Assembly: GCA_027924585.1 (NCBI GenBank)
Contig: BSBM01000076.1
Span: 3,982,501-4,046,500, forward strand
Length of the DNA: 64,000 nt
Direction: 5' to 3'
Origin: Larix kaempferi
Taxonomy: Eukaryota > Streptophyta > Pinopsida > Pinales > Pinaceae
The translations under genes were made by a program, and so were the position numbers. Positions within the stretch are counted from its first letter, which is position 1; each line of letters begins with the position of its first letter. Below the pieces are notes generated by a model that was given only the letters and a program-made list of their open reading frames with translations, did not search any database and was not told where the DNA came from. Shown here in pieces: positions 10,609 through 22,902 of the stretch.

Positions 10609-13600
10609 GTCAAACTCTTGAAGGATGACAATCCAACAGAATATTTTTTGCCAAGCACTTGACGCGTGAGGATATAATACATTGGATTGAAATCGGCTAT
10701 AACAGTGGTCCGGCAGAGTAGAATGTAATGACGGAATCTCTGGACAGCAAAGACTGTTGCCAAAGCCATTTTTTCAACATGTGAATAACGAGTTTCAGAG
10801 TCGAGAAGACTCTTACTAAGATAGTATACCACATGTTCTATGCCGTTGTGGTCTTCCTGGACTAGCACCATACTGATGGTGGAAGTCGAATTTGCGATAT
10901 AAAGAATGTAATCCCGTGTGTAATCGGGGGGTTGGATCATAGGATCTTTGGTTAAGGCTGCCTTTAGATTATCGAAGGAGCGTTGGGCTTCGTCATCCCA
11001 GATGAAAGGAATGTTCTTCTTGAGAAGCCTCATGTAGCCTTTTGTTATCTCGGAAAGATTACAGATGAAACGGCGCAGAAAGTTTGCATTCCCTTGCAAA
11101 CTTTGAAGTTCTGGAATGTTTGTGGGGGAAGGCAGGGCTAAGATAGCTTCTACCTTCGCAGGATCTAAGCATATCCCACTTTTGGAGATTATGAATCCCA
11201 AAAGTTTTCCGGATTCTACGCAAAAGACGCACTTATGCGGATTCAAACGTATATTGTAGCGACGACACCTTTTGAAAATGGCACTTAAGTGATCAGGATG
11301 GTCATCCCAGGTCTGAGAGTGAGCGGGAAGATCATCAAGATATGGTTCTACAATATGTTTGATGTCATGAAATGCGTATGACATCGCCCGTTGGAAAGTT
11401 TCCCCGGCATTTTTAAGGCCAAAAGGTAACTTTTGATATGCGAAAATCCCCCAAGGGCAGATAAAGGCTGTTTTGTGCTGGTCGGCTGGGAGGATATCGA
11501 TCTGATTATAGCCAGAAAAGCCATCCATAAATGAAAAGATGACACTCCCGGCACAGTTATCGATGATCTGGTCGATGAATGGAGTTGGGTAGTTGTCCTT
11601 TGGACAAGCTTTGTTCAAGTCGTGGTAATCGACACAGACTCTGATCATTCCCTGTTTCTTGGCTACGGGAACGATGTTAGATACCCATTCTGTCAATGAG
11701 ACAGGATAGATAAAACCAGCACGCAAAAGTTTTTCAACTTCTGCTTTAATAGCGGCTGCCTTACGAGGGTGGACGGGTCGAAGTTTCTGCCGAACAGGTC
11801 GAGCGCCAGGGAAGGTTGGAATTTCATGTACCACAATCGAGGGATCTATTCCTGGCATTTCTTCATAACTCCAAGCAAAAACATCGCGGAAGGTTTTGAA
11901 GTAGGCACTATAGAACTCCATTTCGAGGGGAGTACATGTTTTGCCAATATGTATGTTTTCCACGATACCAGGCTTCACTGAAATATCTATGGGAGTGGTT
12001 TCCATAAGATTAGCCAAGTTTCCTTCAGAAAATACTTCGTCGAGGGAAGTGGGAAACTTGGTTTGAACCATTCCGAGTGAAGGACTGGGTTTTGTATCAG
12101 GCTCAAGCGTCTGAATGGTGGGAAATGAAGATCGATGGTGAAAATCTCTCCATGGTGGCTCATCACCGCACATAACCTCCATAATTGATTCGTCAGTGGG
12201 AAAAATCAAATTGAGAGGATCGATAAGTGGTGGGTATGAATGAGTCTCAGACGAGAGCTGTGCCATGGTGTGATGTGTAGAATAGTCGACCCAATCCGTG
12301 GCTGATTGGATCGCATCATACGCTGCGAGGTTTCTATTCAAAGGCATAGAGTTGTCGTAGTCTTCAATCTGAGCGGGACTCGGAATCACCCATGAATCAT
12401 TGGAAGGGGTGACATTTGATGAAATCATGTTGACTAGTTGAACATGGGTCCCCAGCTCTAGAAAAACTCCAATAAGGGAAGAATCCTTCATGAGACCAAC
12501 ACCAATGTCTTGGAACCGGTACCGAGGTTGATCCAATAACGGGACGGTGTTGGCGGAGTTCGGATGAGAATCTGGGATATAGTAATCAAGTTGATCAATA
12601 GTGACAATTTTCCCTTCATGAGGAAATTGCACAATCCGGAAGACTGTAGATGCTATGGCGGTCATGGCGTAAAACCAGTTCCGACCAAGTAGAAGATTGT
12701 AATCTAATGGTGCATCTACGACTTCAATGTGTACGGATACTGTTTTTCCCCCTAGTTCAACACCAATTGAGGGAATGAGTCCATAAGGTTGAAAACCGTG
12801 TCCATCAAATGCCCTGAGAGTAGTGGGAGAAGTCGTGACTTCGGGTGAGCCTAAGGCTCTCCAGAAATTCAAAGACATGATCAACGTGGAGGCACCTTGA
12901 TCTAACACAGTGCGATGGATGCTATTTCCACGGATTTTTGTATGAACCTGGAAGGCTAACTGGTGAGAAAGTCGAGGTTTGGCATGTTCCAAGTTAAACA
13001 TAATAGAGTTTGAAGTATCTGGGTCTATTGCCCCCAGTGCTGCAAGTAAGGTTCTACGCTGCGTGGGGTAGTGTTGAAGAACTTCGAGAGTCGACATGGA
13101 GCAAGGTGCTTGAGCTAAATCCTCAACGATGTTGTACTTTTGGGCAACTCGTGCATTGGGATTAAATTTCGCCTTTCGTATGGTGCCCTTGGGTGGGTGT
13201 AGCACTGTGTCCGTGAGCGGTCTCTCGATATGGAGATGGCCGCTAGGGGGGGGAATAGAAATCGGATCTTCAACAGGAGATATGCCTTTGGCTATCTCTG
13301 ACTGTTTGTTTGAACTTGGAGGATTCTCATATGTCTTTGAACGAGTGGTTATATGAATCTCCTCATTACTCATCATCAGGATTTCGTGATTTGTGGATGT
13401 CTCTCCGCGAGTTGGGTTGGTCGAGTTGCCCCCCTGTGGGGTTTCTTGGGCAATCATCTGTTGTTGCTGTTGGGGGAAAGGATCAGTTAACACTACCGGG
13501 CGAGAGGATCCTTTAACGAATTTGTTGACCTCGTCCTTGTAGGGACAGTCACGCGTGTAGTGATCGTCTTGACAAATTAGGCAGGGAAACTTAGCCTTTC

Positions 13601-14585
13601 TACGTGGTTTCTGGTCGTTGTGGGTGGGTTGTGGCTTGGGGTTCTCCTGCTGGTTCTTCTTAGGTTTACCACGATTGTTTTTCTTCTTTCCTCCAGATGG
13701 TTGTGACGTAGATTGAACTGCGTTCACTTCGGAGGAAATAGCAAGAGAAGTAGTAGTTTTTGAAGCATCCTGAGGTAGAGCGGGGGAAGAAGAAGCTTGT
13801 TGTCCCATCAAGTTGGTAGCAGGCTGGGCCTTGACTGAACCGACAATACCATCAATGGGGGGTTCAGTGGTAGGTTTCGTTGGATCAGTGGTAACGCGGG
13901 TGGCATGAGGAAGAAGTTCGTGTAAAGTGTCGGATTGGCTGTATACCAAATCCATGTACTGAGCTGCCGAGATGGCTTGTTCTTCTGTAACCGGCCCGCG
14001 CATAGTGATATCTCTGGCTATGGGAGGCAAAAAGGATTTCGTGAACCAATCAGCGAGTAGCTGATCCGGAATGGGTGCCTTGATTAGCCTACGGCGTCGA
14101 CGCCACTCATGGATGTGATCCGAAATATGTGTAGAAGTGGTTTGACGCAGTGAGGTTAACAGTTCTGTTCCAGTCTCATATCGGATGGGGAGCTGGAAAT
14201 GGGTCAGAAACTGCATAGCCAAGGTGTTGAAATCATGGAAAGAGTGTTGTGGCAGCTCGATGTACCATTTTGCTGTCGTGCTGGTAAGCGTACGTTGGAA
14301 GAGCCGTAGTCGAATGGAATCGTCCATCAAGGATTTGGATGAACACCAAAGATGGAAGGTCATTACGTGGTTCTTGGGGTCTTCCCCAGGTTTAGCATCG
14401 AACTTAGGAATGTCCGATGGAAGTTTGGCTGGAATGGGTGGCCAGTGAGGTTCATGCCATATGGGATCGTTAATAAGCCTCGACAAATCAGGTAAGTCAA
14501 GCGTGGCCAAAAAGGGAAGTTGACGATTAGTCTGCGGGTATGAGTGATAACCATGTGGTGTAGAGAAACCTGGAGGGCCCTGCAT
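10557..14585 (-). pseudogene. Gag-protease-RT-RNase H polyprotein of element TA
   Basis: 1342 codons. Retrotransposon gag capsid region about residues 20-215 (WYIELPQHSFHDF); knuckle CLICQDDHYTRDC at about 335-347 (C-x2-C-x3-H-x4-C, one residue shorter than canonical); protease with active-site VLDQGAST at about 562; unusually long spacer 650-890; RT about 925-1150 with CVDYHDLNKA, LPFGLKNA and catalytic YLDD at about 1082-1085; RNase H from about 1225 (LYIANSTSTISMVLVQ), where the usual catalytic Asp of the first strand is not seen. The frame is lost near 10655 by a frameshift after KKYSVG; the alternative frame continues (WIVILQEFDLEFVKAK) into the integrase. The upstream ORF1 is in the same frame, separated by one TAG. 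RT and gag look functional; the polyprotein is not. Confidence 0.92.
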
Positions 14586-14630
14586 AGTGTACTGTTGCGT
14601 GTTATACCCATATGTGTTTCCTGGGGGATA

Positions 14631-16595
14631 CTACTGGAATTTCTGTGGGTAGTAAGCCATCTGGTTAACCGGTTGAGTGTTGATAACCGGTTGGCGGATG
14701 TTCTGCTGAGTGGGGATGGTAGGTATGGTGCCCTGGGGTTGCTGAAACCCAGGAATGGTTGTTGCTCTTGGTTGGGGAAAAGTTCCTTGGAGTTGTTGTG
14801 TTCCAGGGATGTTACCACTATATTGAGTAAGTGGAGGGTTTCCAATAGCAGGGTTGGTGGGTGGCTGCGACAATGATGTCCATGGAAGGTTTGTTCCTGC
14901 TTGAGGAGCGTGTGGAAATTGAAGAGATGGGTTCCATGGAGTTGTAGCAGCTGAAGGGTAAGGGAAGCCAGAGTTCAAGTTGGGGGGAATTTGAGATTGC
15001 CCCCCAGCTGGGTTCCAGTTTCCAAATAGTGAGTACCCCCCACTCTGTGGGTTTTGAGGGTCCCAAGAAGGAAGCATACCTGACGGGCGATGTTGAGGAT
15101 GAGGTTCGGTTGGAAAACCGGTATAAGGTTGTCCGCTACCGGGTGTGTTGTACATACCATACTGAGCAGATGCTACTGGTTGGGAGGGTTGTTGGATGGA
15201 GCCAATGGGTTGTCCTCCAGCAGATGGGTTGGATGGCCCTACAGGAGGAGGTTGTTGACTAGGTATGGGGTTCCCAACAAAGGGTTGTCCTCTAGCTGGT
15301 TGGGTTGATGGCCCACCAAGGGGAGTCTGGATGTTGGAGTTGGGGACCATGGCAGTCGGTTGTCCACCTCCTGACATAGTGGAGATAGTGGCCGAAGGTG
15401 ACCCTCCGGTTAAAACAAAAGATCCAGCAGTATGACTTGGTGTTCTTCCGTCGCTAGCCAAATACAATAGTGTTGATTGGCCAACGGCGCCAAAAGTGCC
15501 GATTTGTGGAGGGGGTATTCCATATCTGATAGGAGAGGACGAAGAAAAAACTGGGTTATCCCTCATAGAATGTGCGCCAAACATGGGTGATGGCAACAAA
15601 TGTGGGGAATTTAACCCGGGGGTATCGGCGTCATCCATAGCGTGTTCAATGATAGAAGGACCATCGAAAACTGGGTCCAAGTTCATGTCCTGAAAAGGGT
15701 TTTCGGGGTCCGGCGGGAACCTAGGTACAGTAACATCTGAAGCTCCGGAGCCGTCTGCATAGGAGTGATGAAACTCTGTGCTAGACTGGATGTTGGGATC
15801 CCGAAAGTCAGAAGGGCGAGTAACAGGTGGATATCGGGAAGCTGTGGAGAGAATTTGCTCTGTGTCACGCTTAAACTGTGCCGATGCTAACGGGGAATTT
15901 GCTAGACTAACCATACTAGACTGAATGGAGGCCATGATCTCATGTCCTGGAGGAAGGTTGGGGAGAGATATTGTATGAGGTACATTACTGGAAGAACTGG
16001 TTTCCTGTAAATGAACATTGGATGGCGTCGTAATAACAGGAGGAAGCTCTTCCTGGGAAGTGATGAAGCCATAATCAGGTTCAAAAGGTGTGTCAGGAAG
16101 TCGAGTATCTTCAATAATTTCAACGTACCCGCCTAGGACTGAAATCAAGCCAGGTATATCCTGGTCGGACCCTTCGGTGGTGCCAACAGATCCGTCTGTG
16201 TCATCATGAAAAGTTTCTGGTGGAAGTGAGGTGTTGACATCAGGTAAGAGGATGACCTCTGGTCTAGTATTTTGGGCTGTACTAGATTCAGCCATTGTAA
16301 TGTTGTCCACTATGGCAGATATATCTGGAATAACAGTGGGTGAAGTGACAGTGGAAATATCAGATATGCTAGTGGTTGCAGAAGCTGCAATAGATTCTGA
16401 GACTGTGCTGTGAGTAACAGTTACAGGCGAAACTGAAGATGTTGTTTGTATCGACGGTGGAATGTTCCCTCGATCAGCACCACGTCCGGGAGGAGCTGGA
16501 ATGTGTGATGCAGGTGGACCGGAGGTCCGTGGCGGTGGTGGTGGTGGAGGGATTTTGCCTTGTACTTGTCGTGATCTCCATGGTGGTTCTGACAT
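14631..16595 (-). pseudogene. Proline/serine-rich ORF1 upstream of gag, element TA
   Basis: 654 codons starting MSEPPWRSRQVQGK followed by a run of seven Pro. Low-complexity Pro, Ser, Gln, Thr and Gly dominate, with later repeats of GTQQLQGTFPQ / GFQQPQGTIPT type; no enzyme motif, membrane segment or signal peptide is seen. An extra ORF1 before gag is a hallmark of Ogre-type Tat elements, function unknown. It ends QKFQ then TAG (14631-14633), but the same frame continues with the same Tyr/Pro/Gln-rich composition into gag at 14585. It may therefore be the N-terminal part of one long gag protein cut by a CAG-to-TAG change. Readthrough is an alternative. Confidence 0.72.
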
Positions 16596-18391
16596 GATGG
16601 TAGGAAAATGAAATACGGGGTCAGTTCCGTAACAAAGAACTCAAAAAATCTAATGCAGCCGAGTGTGCAGAAGAGGAGCTAGAAAAAGCAAGGCTTGTAG
16701 GCCAAAAAAAGCAAGCTCTAAAATCTATACTGAGACTGGTGTCCCAGTAAGCGAGCTGATAAAAAGAATGGCCAGAATGCCAACAAGCAGTCACTAAAAA
16801 GAAAAATGACCCTCTATAAAGATGAGATAACAAGCAAACTCCTAACTAAGAGCTGGAGACCTCAACAAGCTGTATCCTTCGCAAGGTGATGAAATCCAAG
16901 TCGAACAATACAACGTGAGAGACCAATATGAGAAGGATATCCGTCTACCGAAAGGGATCTTGGGTAAAAGAGCCCTAGTAGAAAAGTCACTAAGCTACCT
17001 CGTTCAGGACACGTTGGAAAAGGTTTTGGGCACTTCTGCCTTCCGAGGAAGACAATGATCGATGTTGCCTTAGGGCTAAGTGGAGTGCGGCATTCCACAG
17101 AGTCCGTCCGGTTCTCAATCTCGTGGCCGTTTAACCCCTGAAAGTTAGAAACAGTCAGGAGGCCCCTCCACAAACTGGCTGTGACCGTGTCAATAAATAC
17201 TAGAGGATTTTAGTTCCCTAGAGGACAACAACTATGTCTCAGATGAAAATGACAAGGGGGAATTATTTTGATGCCTATCCCCGGTGTCCTACCTAACTAC
17301 CAAATTCTTTTGATTTCCTCAAGTGAGGTTAATGTTGGTTTAGTTAGGAGATTAATTTTAGTGGTTGTCTTACTCAATCGGGTAAATGGACGTGAAACTT
17401 GGTGGTGTTATGACGACCCAAACCATGCAAGTGAGAATGAATCGAAATAAGCCTTGTCTTCGATGAAAACTAGCTATAGAAGAGAGAGAGAGTTCTTCGA
17501 TCATAAATGCATGACTTTCACAAGCAATTAAAAACCAAAGCAAATTTTTTTTTTTTTGTTTTCTTTTTGTAAATAGAGCCAAACTGAAACACTTTTTTCC
17601 AATTCACCGATCTTACAACTAATATGCTTCAAAGATGAGAATTTCTGTGGCAAATGTCAATGGTTAACTTCCTAATGCACAATGATGCTACTAGACCATT
17701 TTAATCAAAATAACACAAATGTTTTCCAATGATAACTTTCAATATGAATTTTAATAATAGTAATGGAAACAATGTGACTATGAAAACTACACAATTCAGT
17801 AACAGAGAACAGTAGTAATGGTCTGGTTGTGATGGGAAGACCAAGCCAATGCACTCAAAGTGAAGGGGTGACCCTATGTGCCAATAATGCCACTAATTCA
17901 CACGATAATCAAGCTCACAAAAAAGAAATAAACACACCACACAGAATGTAAAATGAACAGGATGGTAACATCAAACAGAAAGTACCAACTAAGGCAGAGG
18001 AAATCAAGAAATGACTCAGTAAACCAAGCAAGCAAGAAAAAATGACAGCATGCAGATACTACCCGCGTGGCAGAGTCAGACTAAAGCGTGGTACTGTTGT
18101 ACTATCGCTCTGGTACTAATGCAGGGAACGCGGTACTACTGCGCTGTTTTCAACACAGAGGGCGCGGGTACTATTGCAAAGTGTGGAAAAGCGCAACTTT
18201 TGAAAAGGAAAATGAAAATTTCAGGGTTGCTGCAGACCCAGAGGACTCATTGATCACACAGGAAGGAAAAATACAGAGAGGAGGGGTGAATAAAGGTCAA
18301 AGAGACCAAAATTCAATACTAGTTTGAAAAGACAGAAAAAGTCACAATCAAAAGATGGATAACAGTGAACTCAATCAATCAAATGGAAATC
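16596..18391 (-). other. 5' leader of element TA
   Basis: 1.8 kb between PBS and ORF1. No coding sequence is recognised. Notable contents are a poly-T tract at about 17547-17557 and a cluster of GGTACT motifs at 18055-18180 resembling the one at 6958-7055. Confidence 0.55.
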
Positions 18392-18409
18392 AAACCAGTA
18401 GAGTCGCCA
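18392..18409 (-). promoter_or_regulatory. Primer-binding site of element TA
   Basis: Minus strand reads TGGCGACTCTACTGGTTT, beginning 4 nt inside the 5' LTR. It is the same type of site, with the same spacer, as in element T0 (3097-3113). It begins with TGG as required for pairing with a tRNA CCA end. Confidence 0.75.
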
Positions 18410-18413
18410 TTCT

Positions 18414-19120
18414 TGTTGGTAGAATTTTTCCCTACGGATAAGTCAAAATTCTCTTAAATTAAAGTAGATTTAAAACTAACTGTAAGATAAGAACAAAACA
18501 AAACAAATGCTACCTTGAATTTCCTAATCTAACTTTCACAACAAGATTACATGCATTCAGAAGATATGAAAGATATAACTCACCTTTCAATTCGATGTTT
18601 GTCCCACTTCTAACTCTTGATCCCAAAGCTCCAATGTAGAACCTGTTGAGATCAAACAAAGAACAAGTATACAAGATTCCAAATACCTTGAAGTAAAGAT
18701 TAGATTCAAATCTAGACTAGATACATTCCATGTCAGAAACTCATATAATACACATGAAATGGGAAAAACAAGACAAGTTATTTCATTACAAACTTGAAGA
18801 ATACTTACAAAGGTTGCTTGATGTCCAAGCCAATCCTCCAGCTCCAAGTGCTTCCTCCTCTAGCTATCTCCACAAAGGCTGCAAGATCATAAGTTTGATA
18901 CCTCTAAGAGTCCTCCCCTTTTCTCATGGAATGGCTCTCTCTTATAGTGTGTGGTAGTTAGGGTAAATGAAGTCTCAGCTAGGTTGATTCTTGTTAGGGT
19001 AGATTTTCCTTCAAGGATCACTCATCATTTTTCTCTTCTGGGTGCTTTAAGCAGTAGGGGAAGTGTCGTCAACTATTTTTGTGGTGAAGATGCGACACTG
19101 TGGAATATGGAGGTATAACA
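18414..19120 (-). repeat. 5' LTR of element TA
   Basis: 707 bp, TG...CA, partner of 4072-4771. Contains a 7 bp insertion (TAGTGTG region near 18945) relative to the left copy. Confidence 0.93.
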
Positions 19121-19125
19121 CATGG

Positions 19126-19970
19126 ATCACGATTATGAGATTTAGGTTTCATAGTGACTTCATAGGCATGCTCAAAATGGTTATGTCAAATTATTGGGAG
19201 TGGAAAATGATGGGTGAAATAGTAGACAAAAACATCACAAACAACAATATTTTATTTACAATTGAAATATTGAATATAGTCCAATGGCTATAGGCAATAA
19301 ACAAGACAACCCTATCATTTGATCTGCAAAGCAGGTAATACACAATTCTACCTTGCTATTTTATCTACAAATAATTAAACATTTTAAATCTATGCAAAAG
19401 AACACTGCATTCAATATAGATTGCTAATTAAAGAAATGAAGATTCAAACCATACCACAAGAGCATTAATCAATGAAGACAATCTGATTTTGATTTCCCCA
19501 AGAAAATTATGTAAAATACAAAATTAGTGAAGTAGTACCAGTTTTGTTTTTCCAACAACCCCTTTCTTTACATATACCATCCCTTTTAAAAGATACATTA
19601 TCCAAAAAAATTGGATCTCAGATTCTCTTCAAAAGGATCAACTTTCGAATTTAAGTCTTAGGTCAAATATACATGGATATGACATAGGCATGACACATAG
19701 ACTTGACCTAGATAAATATCTAAAACTATTACATTGGAATATGAAACAAAAAGTGAGAGTATATCTGAACTATATCACTAATTAAGGCTGACTAACCAAA
19801 ATTACAAAATCAAACCACATTGGTTGCAAGAATTTTACAACGTATCTTGATAACTACTAAAACCAATGTTGCAAAACATAAGCCTTGGCTCTGACTGTAG
19901 ATCCACATTATGCTCCTCCTTGTACCAAAAACCTGCTACAATAGTTAGTTGATCAAGATTGAGATGTTGA
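19126..19970. other. Probable continuation of interrupted T0 LTR, no gene
   Basis: Directly beyond the target duplication of element TA, so before that insertion it adjoined position 4071. AT-rich, no recognised coding or RNA feature. The end of the T0 LTR cannot be placed because no second copy is present. Confidence 0.35.
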
Positions 19971-19973
19971 AGT

Positions 19974-21650
19974 CTACAAGGGATCCTGTAAGACATGAGT
20001 TCCAAGCTCTTCCAGAATGCCTAGCCTATCACGACTGGATTGAATCTTTTTCTTTTCTTGTAGGTACTTAACTCTCCAATACTTCTTCTTCCTTTTCAAT
20101 GCCTTGTTCTTCTTCGATATTCTTTGGGAAAAATCACAGAACTTATTATTTTTGACAATCAACCTATTCATCTTATTATTCACCCTGACATTCTTCATTA
20201 ACAACTCTTTGTTTTCTTGCTCCAAATCCTTTATCCTTTCCTTAGCAACATTCAATTTATTCCTTCTGAATTTGTGTTTCTGACCCTTTAATCCTTGAAC
20301 TGGAACAACTTTTCATGTGTCAACCTATTCTTGAGACTTAACATTTGAATATAAATCTTAAGAAGAACCTTCTTTCTTTTGTTTTTTACTTGTCAATGAC
20401 TCATCCTGAGAGTCGATTCTTGGCACATTAGGAAAAACATTAATGGTCTTATCCATCTTGTCTAGAGATTTAACTAGCTTTTCCTCCTTTTCAATAGACT
20501 GACCAGAGTCTTCTTCTTCAATAGACTATACAATTTTTTACATTTCAAATTCTTTAGACTTTGATTTCAGACTAGAGCTCCTTCTAGCTTTTGGAAGTAT
20601 TTGAAGAGACCCCAAAGATGTCTGATTTTCCATTTTTCCTCCTATTTCCTTTGGAGAATTTTCTAGATCAATAAATTCTTTATTTTTCAAGGATGGATCA
20701 AGAATAGCCTTTAATTTAATTTGTATTTACTAAGTTCCCTAGTGAAAGGCCTCCTTGATGGATATCCATGTGCTAAGTTCGATTTTTTCCTAGAAGCACT
20801 TTCTTGTTTTCTTTTCTTGGAAGAATTTTCTAAGGGCTCAGTTATTTTAGAATTTTCAGCTTCAGGAATAAACCCTTCTTCTACAATAGTTGGCTCAAAA
20901 ACCATACCTACATCTTTCTCCTTCTTCTTATAAACCGCAGAATACTCCTAGGTACATCTCCCTTCCTATGAGATAAAACCAACTCAGCTCCAAACCTCGA
21001 GAAGAAAAGAAAATGATCCCATGTTTGATTCACTTTGTAAAGTTCTTCAAGGATCAACAACTTGATTAGGGATTGGTGATAAATAATATATTGTGGTTTT
21101 GTAGGGTTGTGTCTAACCTTCTTCGACATTTTGGTGAGGATTCTGAACAAGAAGAAAGGAAGTTTAAGAGGAGCATCACCAATAATATGCAGTAAAAACT
21201 GCATTTGATACAAATATAGAAATGAATATCAACCTTCCCCTGTAAAGAACCACTGAATCCAATATAGAAGCTCCTTCCATTCTTGCTTTAAACAAACCCT
21301 AGGTAGACCCTTTCATCAATTAGGATCTTGAAAATCTGGTGTTAAAAATTGATTGCAATTTGGAAATACCGATGTTTAAACCAACGCTCCCCTACAACAG
21401 GAAACCTTCTTGTTACAACAATCGTGGCTTCTATCACTCAAAAATTCAGATCCCCTATCTTAGCAATTTGGTCATCAAAACTTGTTGCAAAGGATTTAGC
21501 CACAACATCATGATATCCCTACATCCTTTGAAAAAAATCTAACCACCATGTAGCCCTAAAATTATCTCCGAACTGAGGATATGCCTCAATAATCTATGCT
21601 CCAAGGGATTCATGTTGCTTTAGCTGGCCACTAGGCTTTGGGGATGACAT
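19974..21650 (-). pseudogene. Repeat-borne plant ORF with coiled-coil C-terminus, broken
   Basis: Starting from ATG at 21650 (MSSPKPSGQLKQHESL) the minus strand reads a protein interrupted by several stops and frameshifts. Blocks include FRATWWLDFFQRM, GYHDVVAKSFATSFDDQIAKI and GERWFKHRYF, then FLLHIIGDAPLKLPFFLFRI with SKKVRHNPTKPQYIIYH (20908-21213), a basic Ser/Lys-rich linker (20711-20905), and a Lys/Glu-rich coiled coil (19974-20255, KDLEQENKELLMKN). The pattern 'V-AFA-SFD ... A-GD ... GERWFK' recurs in uncharacterised repeat-associated proteins of many land plants; I recognise it but cannot name the family or its function. A captured gene in a mobile element is most likely. Confidence 0.55.
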
Positions 21651-22145
21651 GATTGTGAGTTGTTGAAACTACAGCAGTCATAAAACATTAAAACTCTTAC
21701 CCACTAGAGACATAAAGTATTATAAGATTTCAAAACATAAAGTGTGAAATGATGAGAAAACGAAATTGGAAATCATATCCCATAGCATCATTATAATGAA
21801 CGATGTGGTGGTACAATTAAAACTTAAATCACACCGCTGGATATGACTTAGATAATCTTGGACAATTCTTAGCAGTACAATTCACTAAATTTCATGATTA
21901 TGCATTATCAACACAATCCACTAAGTTCAACATCTCATGACATTCAATCAGTGAAATCCCAATGCCAATTATTTAGAAAAAATTTAGTATTGTTGTGGAC
22001 TTCATAATTTTGTAGCGGTAAACCCTAAAATTCCTTGAGTTCCGCTACATAATTGATTTTTGTAGTGTTTTTTGACCAAAAATAGTTAGGTTTGCTACAA
22101 AATTGGCATTCTGATTCCTGAGATAGTAAAATCATCATTATTTCA

Positions 22146-22902
22146 TAACATAGATAAAATTAGGCTACCAGAATGAAGGGGATTGAAGGAAAGATGCTCT
22201 TCACTAGTGAAAATAATGCATGCAGCTGCTCACCATGATCCACTTCATCTAAAATAGTGAGAGCTTGTAAACATGAACAATGGTGTCTAAACATCCCTAT
22301 AACTCCACTAACACTATGCAGTAACTGAACCACTCTAGTCAAATACTTATTAAGTTTCCTTTGTAATTATATTAAAGAGATCTTAGTTGCAGCTTCTCTT
22401 GTGCAAAAGAAAAAGCAGGATGGATACCCTTCATGTATTGGGTAGAATGGAATTTTTTTTTAAAGTTTGACTGCTTGATGGAGTTTTTACCTTAGTTGGA
22501 AATCATTGTTATCAAATAATGGTTTCAATGAGAGCCTTGGATTCAACTCTTACTCAACAAAACAATCAAAATTATATTTGTAACCTAAGGTTGCTAGTGA
22601 AGAAATCATGCTTAGTGTTAGCATTAAAATTCACCTTGTCAAAATTTTGACATTTTGGCCAATTTTGTGCTAGAAGGTAATACTTATCACTATACTACAA
22701 TGGTTTCTGCCTTTTTGTAAAGATTGTACATGGAATGTGTAAATCACATTCAGATTTAAGTTAACATGAAAAATATGAAGCAAAAGATTCTAACACCCTG
22801 AATGTTAGCGACTAGGCTGAGGAAGTGAAAGGAGCAATTTCACTTGTATTGCATTGAGCGATAAAGGTATGTTTTGAATGCTTCCCAATATATTGTTGCA
22901 AA
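22146..22902. repeat. 757 bp tandem duplication, copy 1
   Basis: Starts AACATAGATAAAATTAGGC and ends GCTTCCCAATATATTGTTGC. The adjoining copy 2 begins with the same word. Both contain a minus-strand ORF fragment with the shared core SVSG.IGMFR.HCSCLQAL, then LDEVDHGEQLHALFS. The ORF product is not recognised. Confidence 0.8.

Larger units (their letters stand above)
4072..19120 (-). mobile_element. Full-length 15.0 kb Tat-type Ty3/gypsy retrotransposon (element TA)
   Basis: LTRs of 700 bp (4072-4771) and 707 bp (18414-19120) begin TGTTGGTAGAA and end GGTATAACA. They differ by about 11 substitutions and one 7 bp indel by my reading. The 5 bp target duplication is perfect. Order in the direction of transcription (right to left): 5' LTR, PBS, 1.8 kb leader, proline-rich ORF1, gag, zinc knuckle, protease, long spacer, RT, RNase H, integrase, second RNase H, about 3.9 kb 3' region, 3' LTR. 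Size, ORF1, the second RNase H and lack of a chromodomain place it in the Tat/Ogre group. Two frameshifts and two in-frame stops make this copy defective, though LTR similarity suggests fairly recent insertion. Confidence 0.93.

Noticed and set aside
14631-16595. Proline-rich ORF as a host cell-wall or RNA-binding protein
   Set aside because: It lies between the leader and gag of a full-length element, in frame with gag, and has no signal peptide. ORF1 of a Tat/Ogre element explains it.
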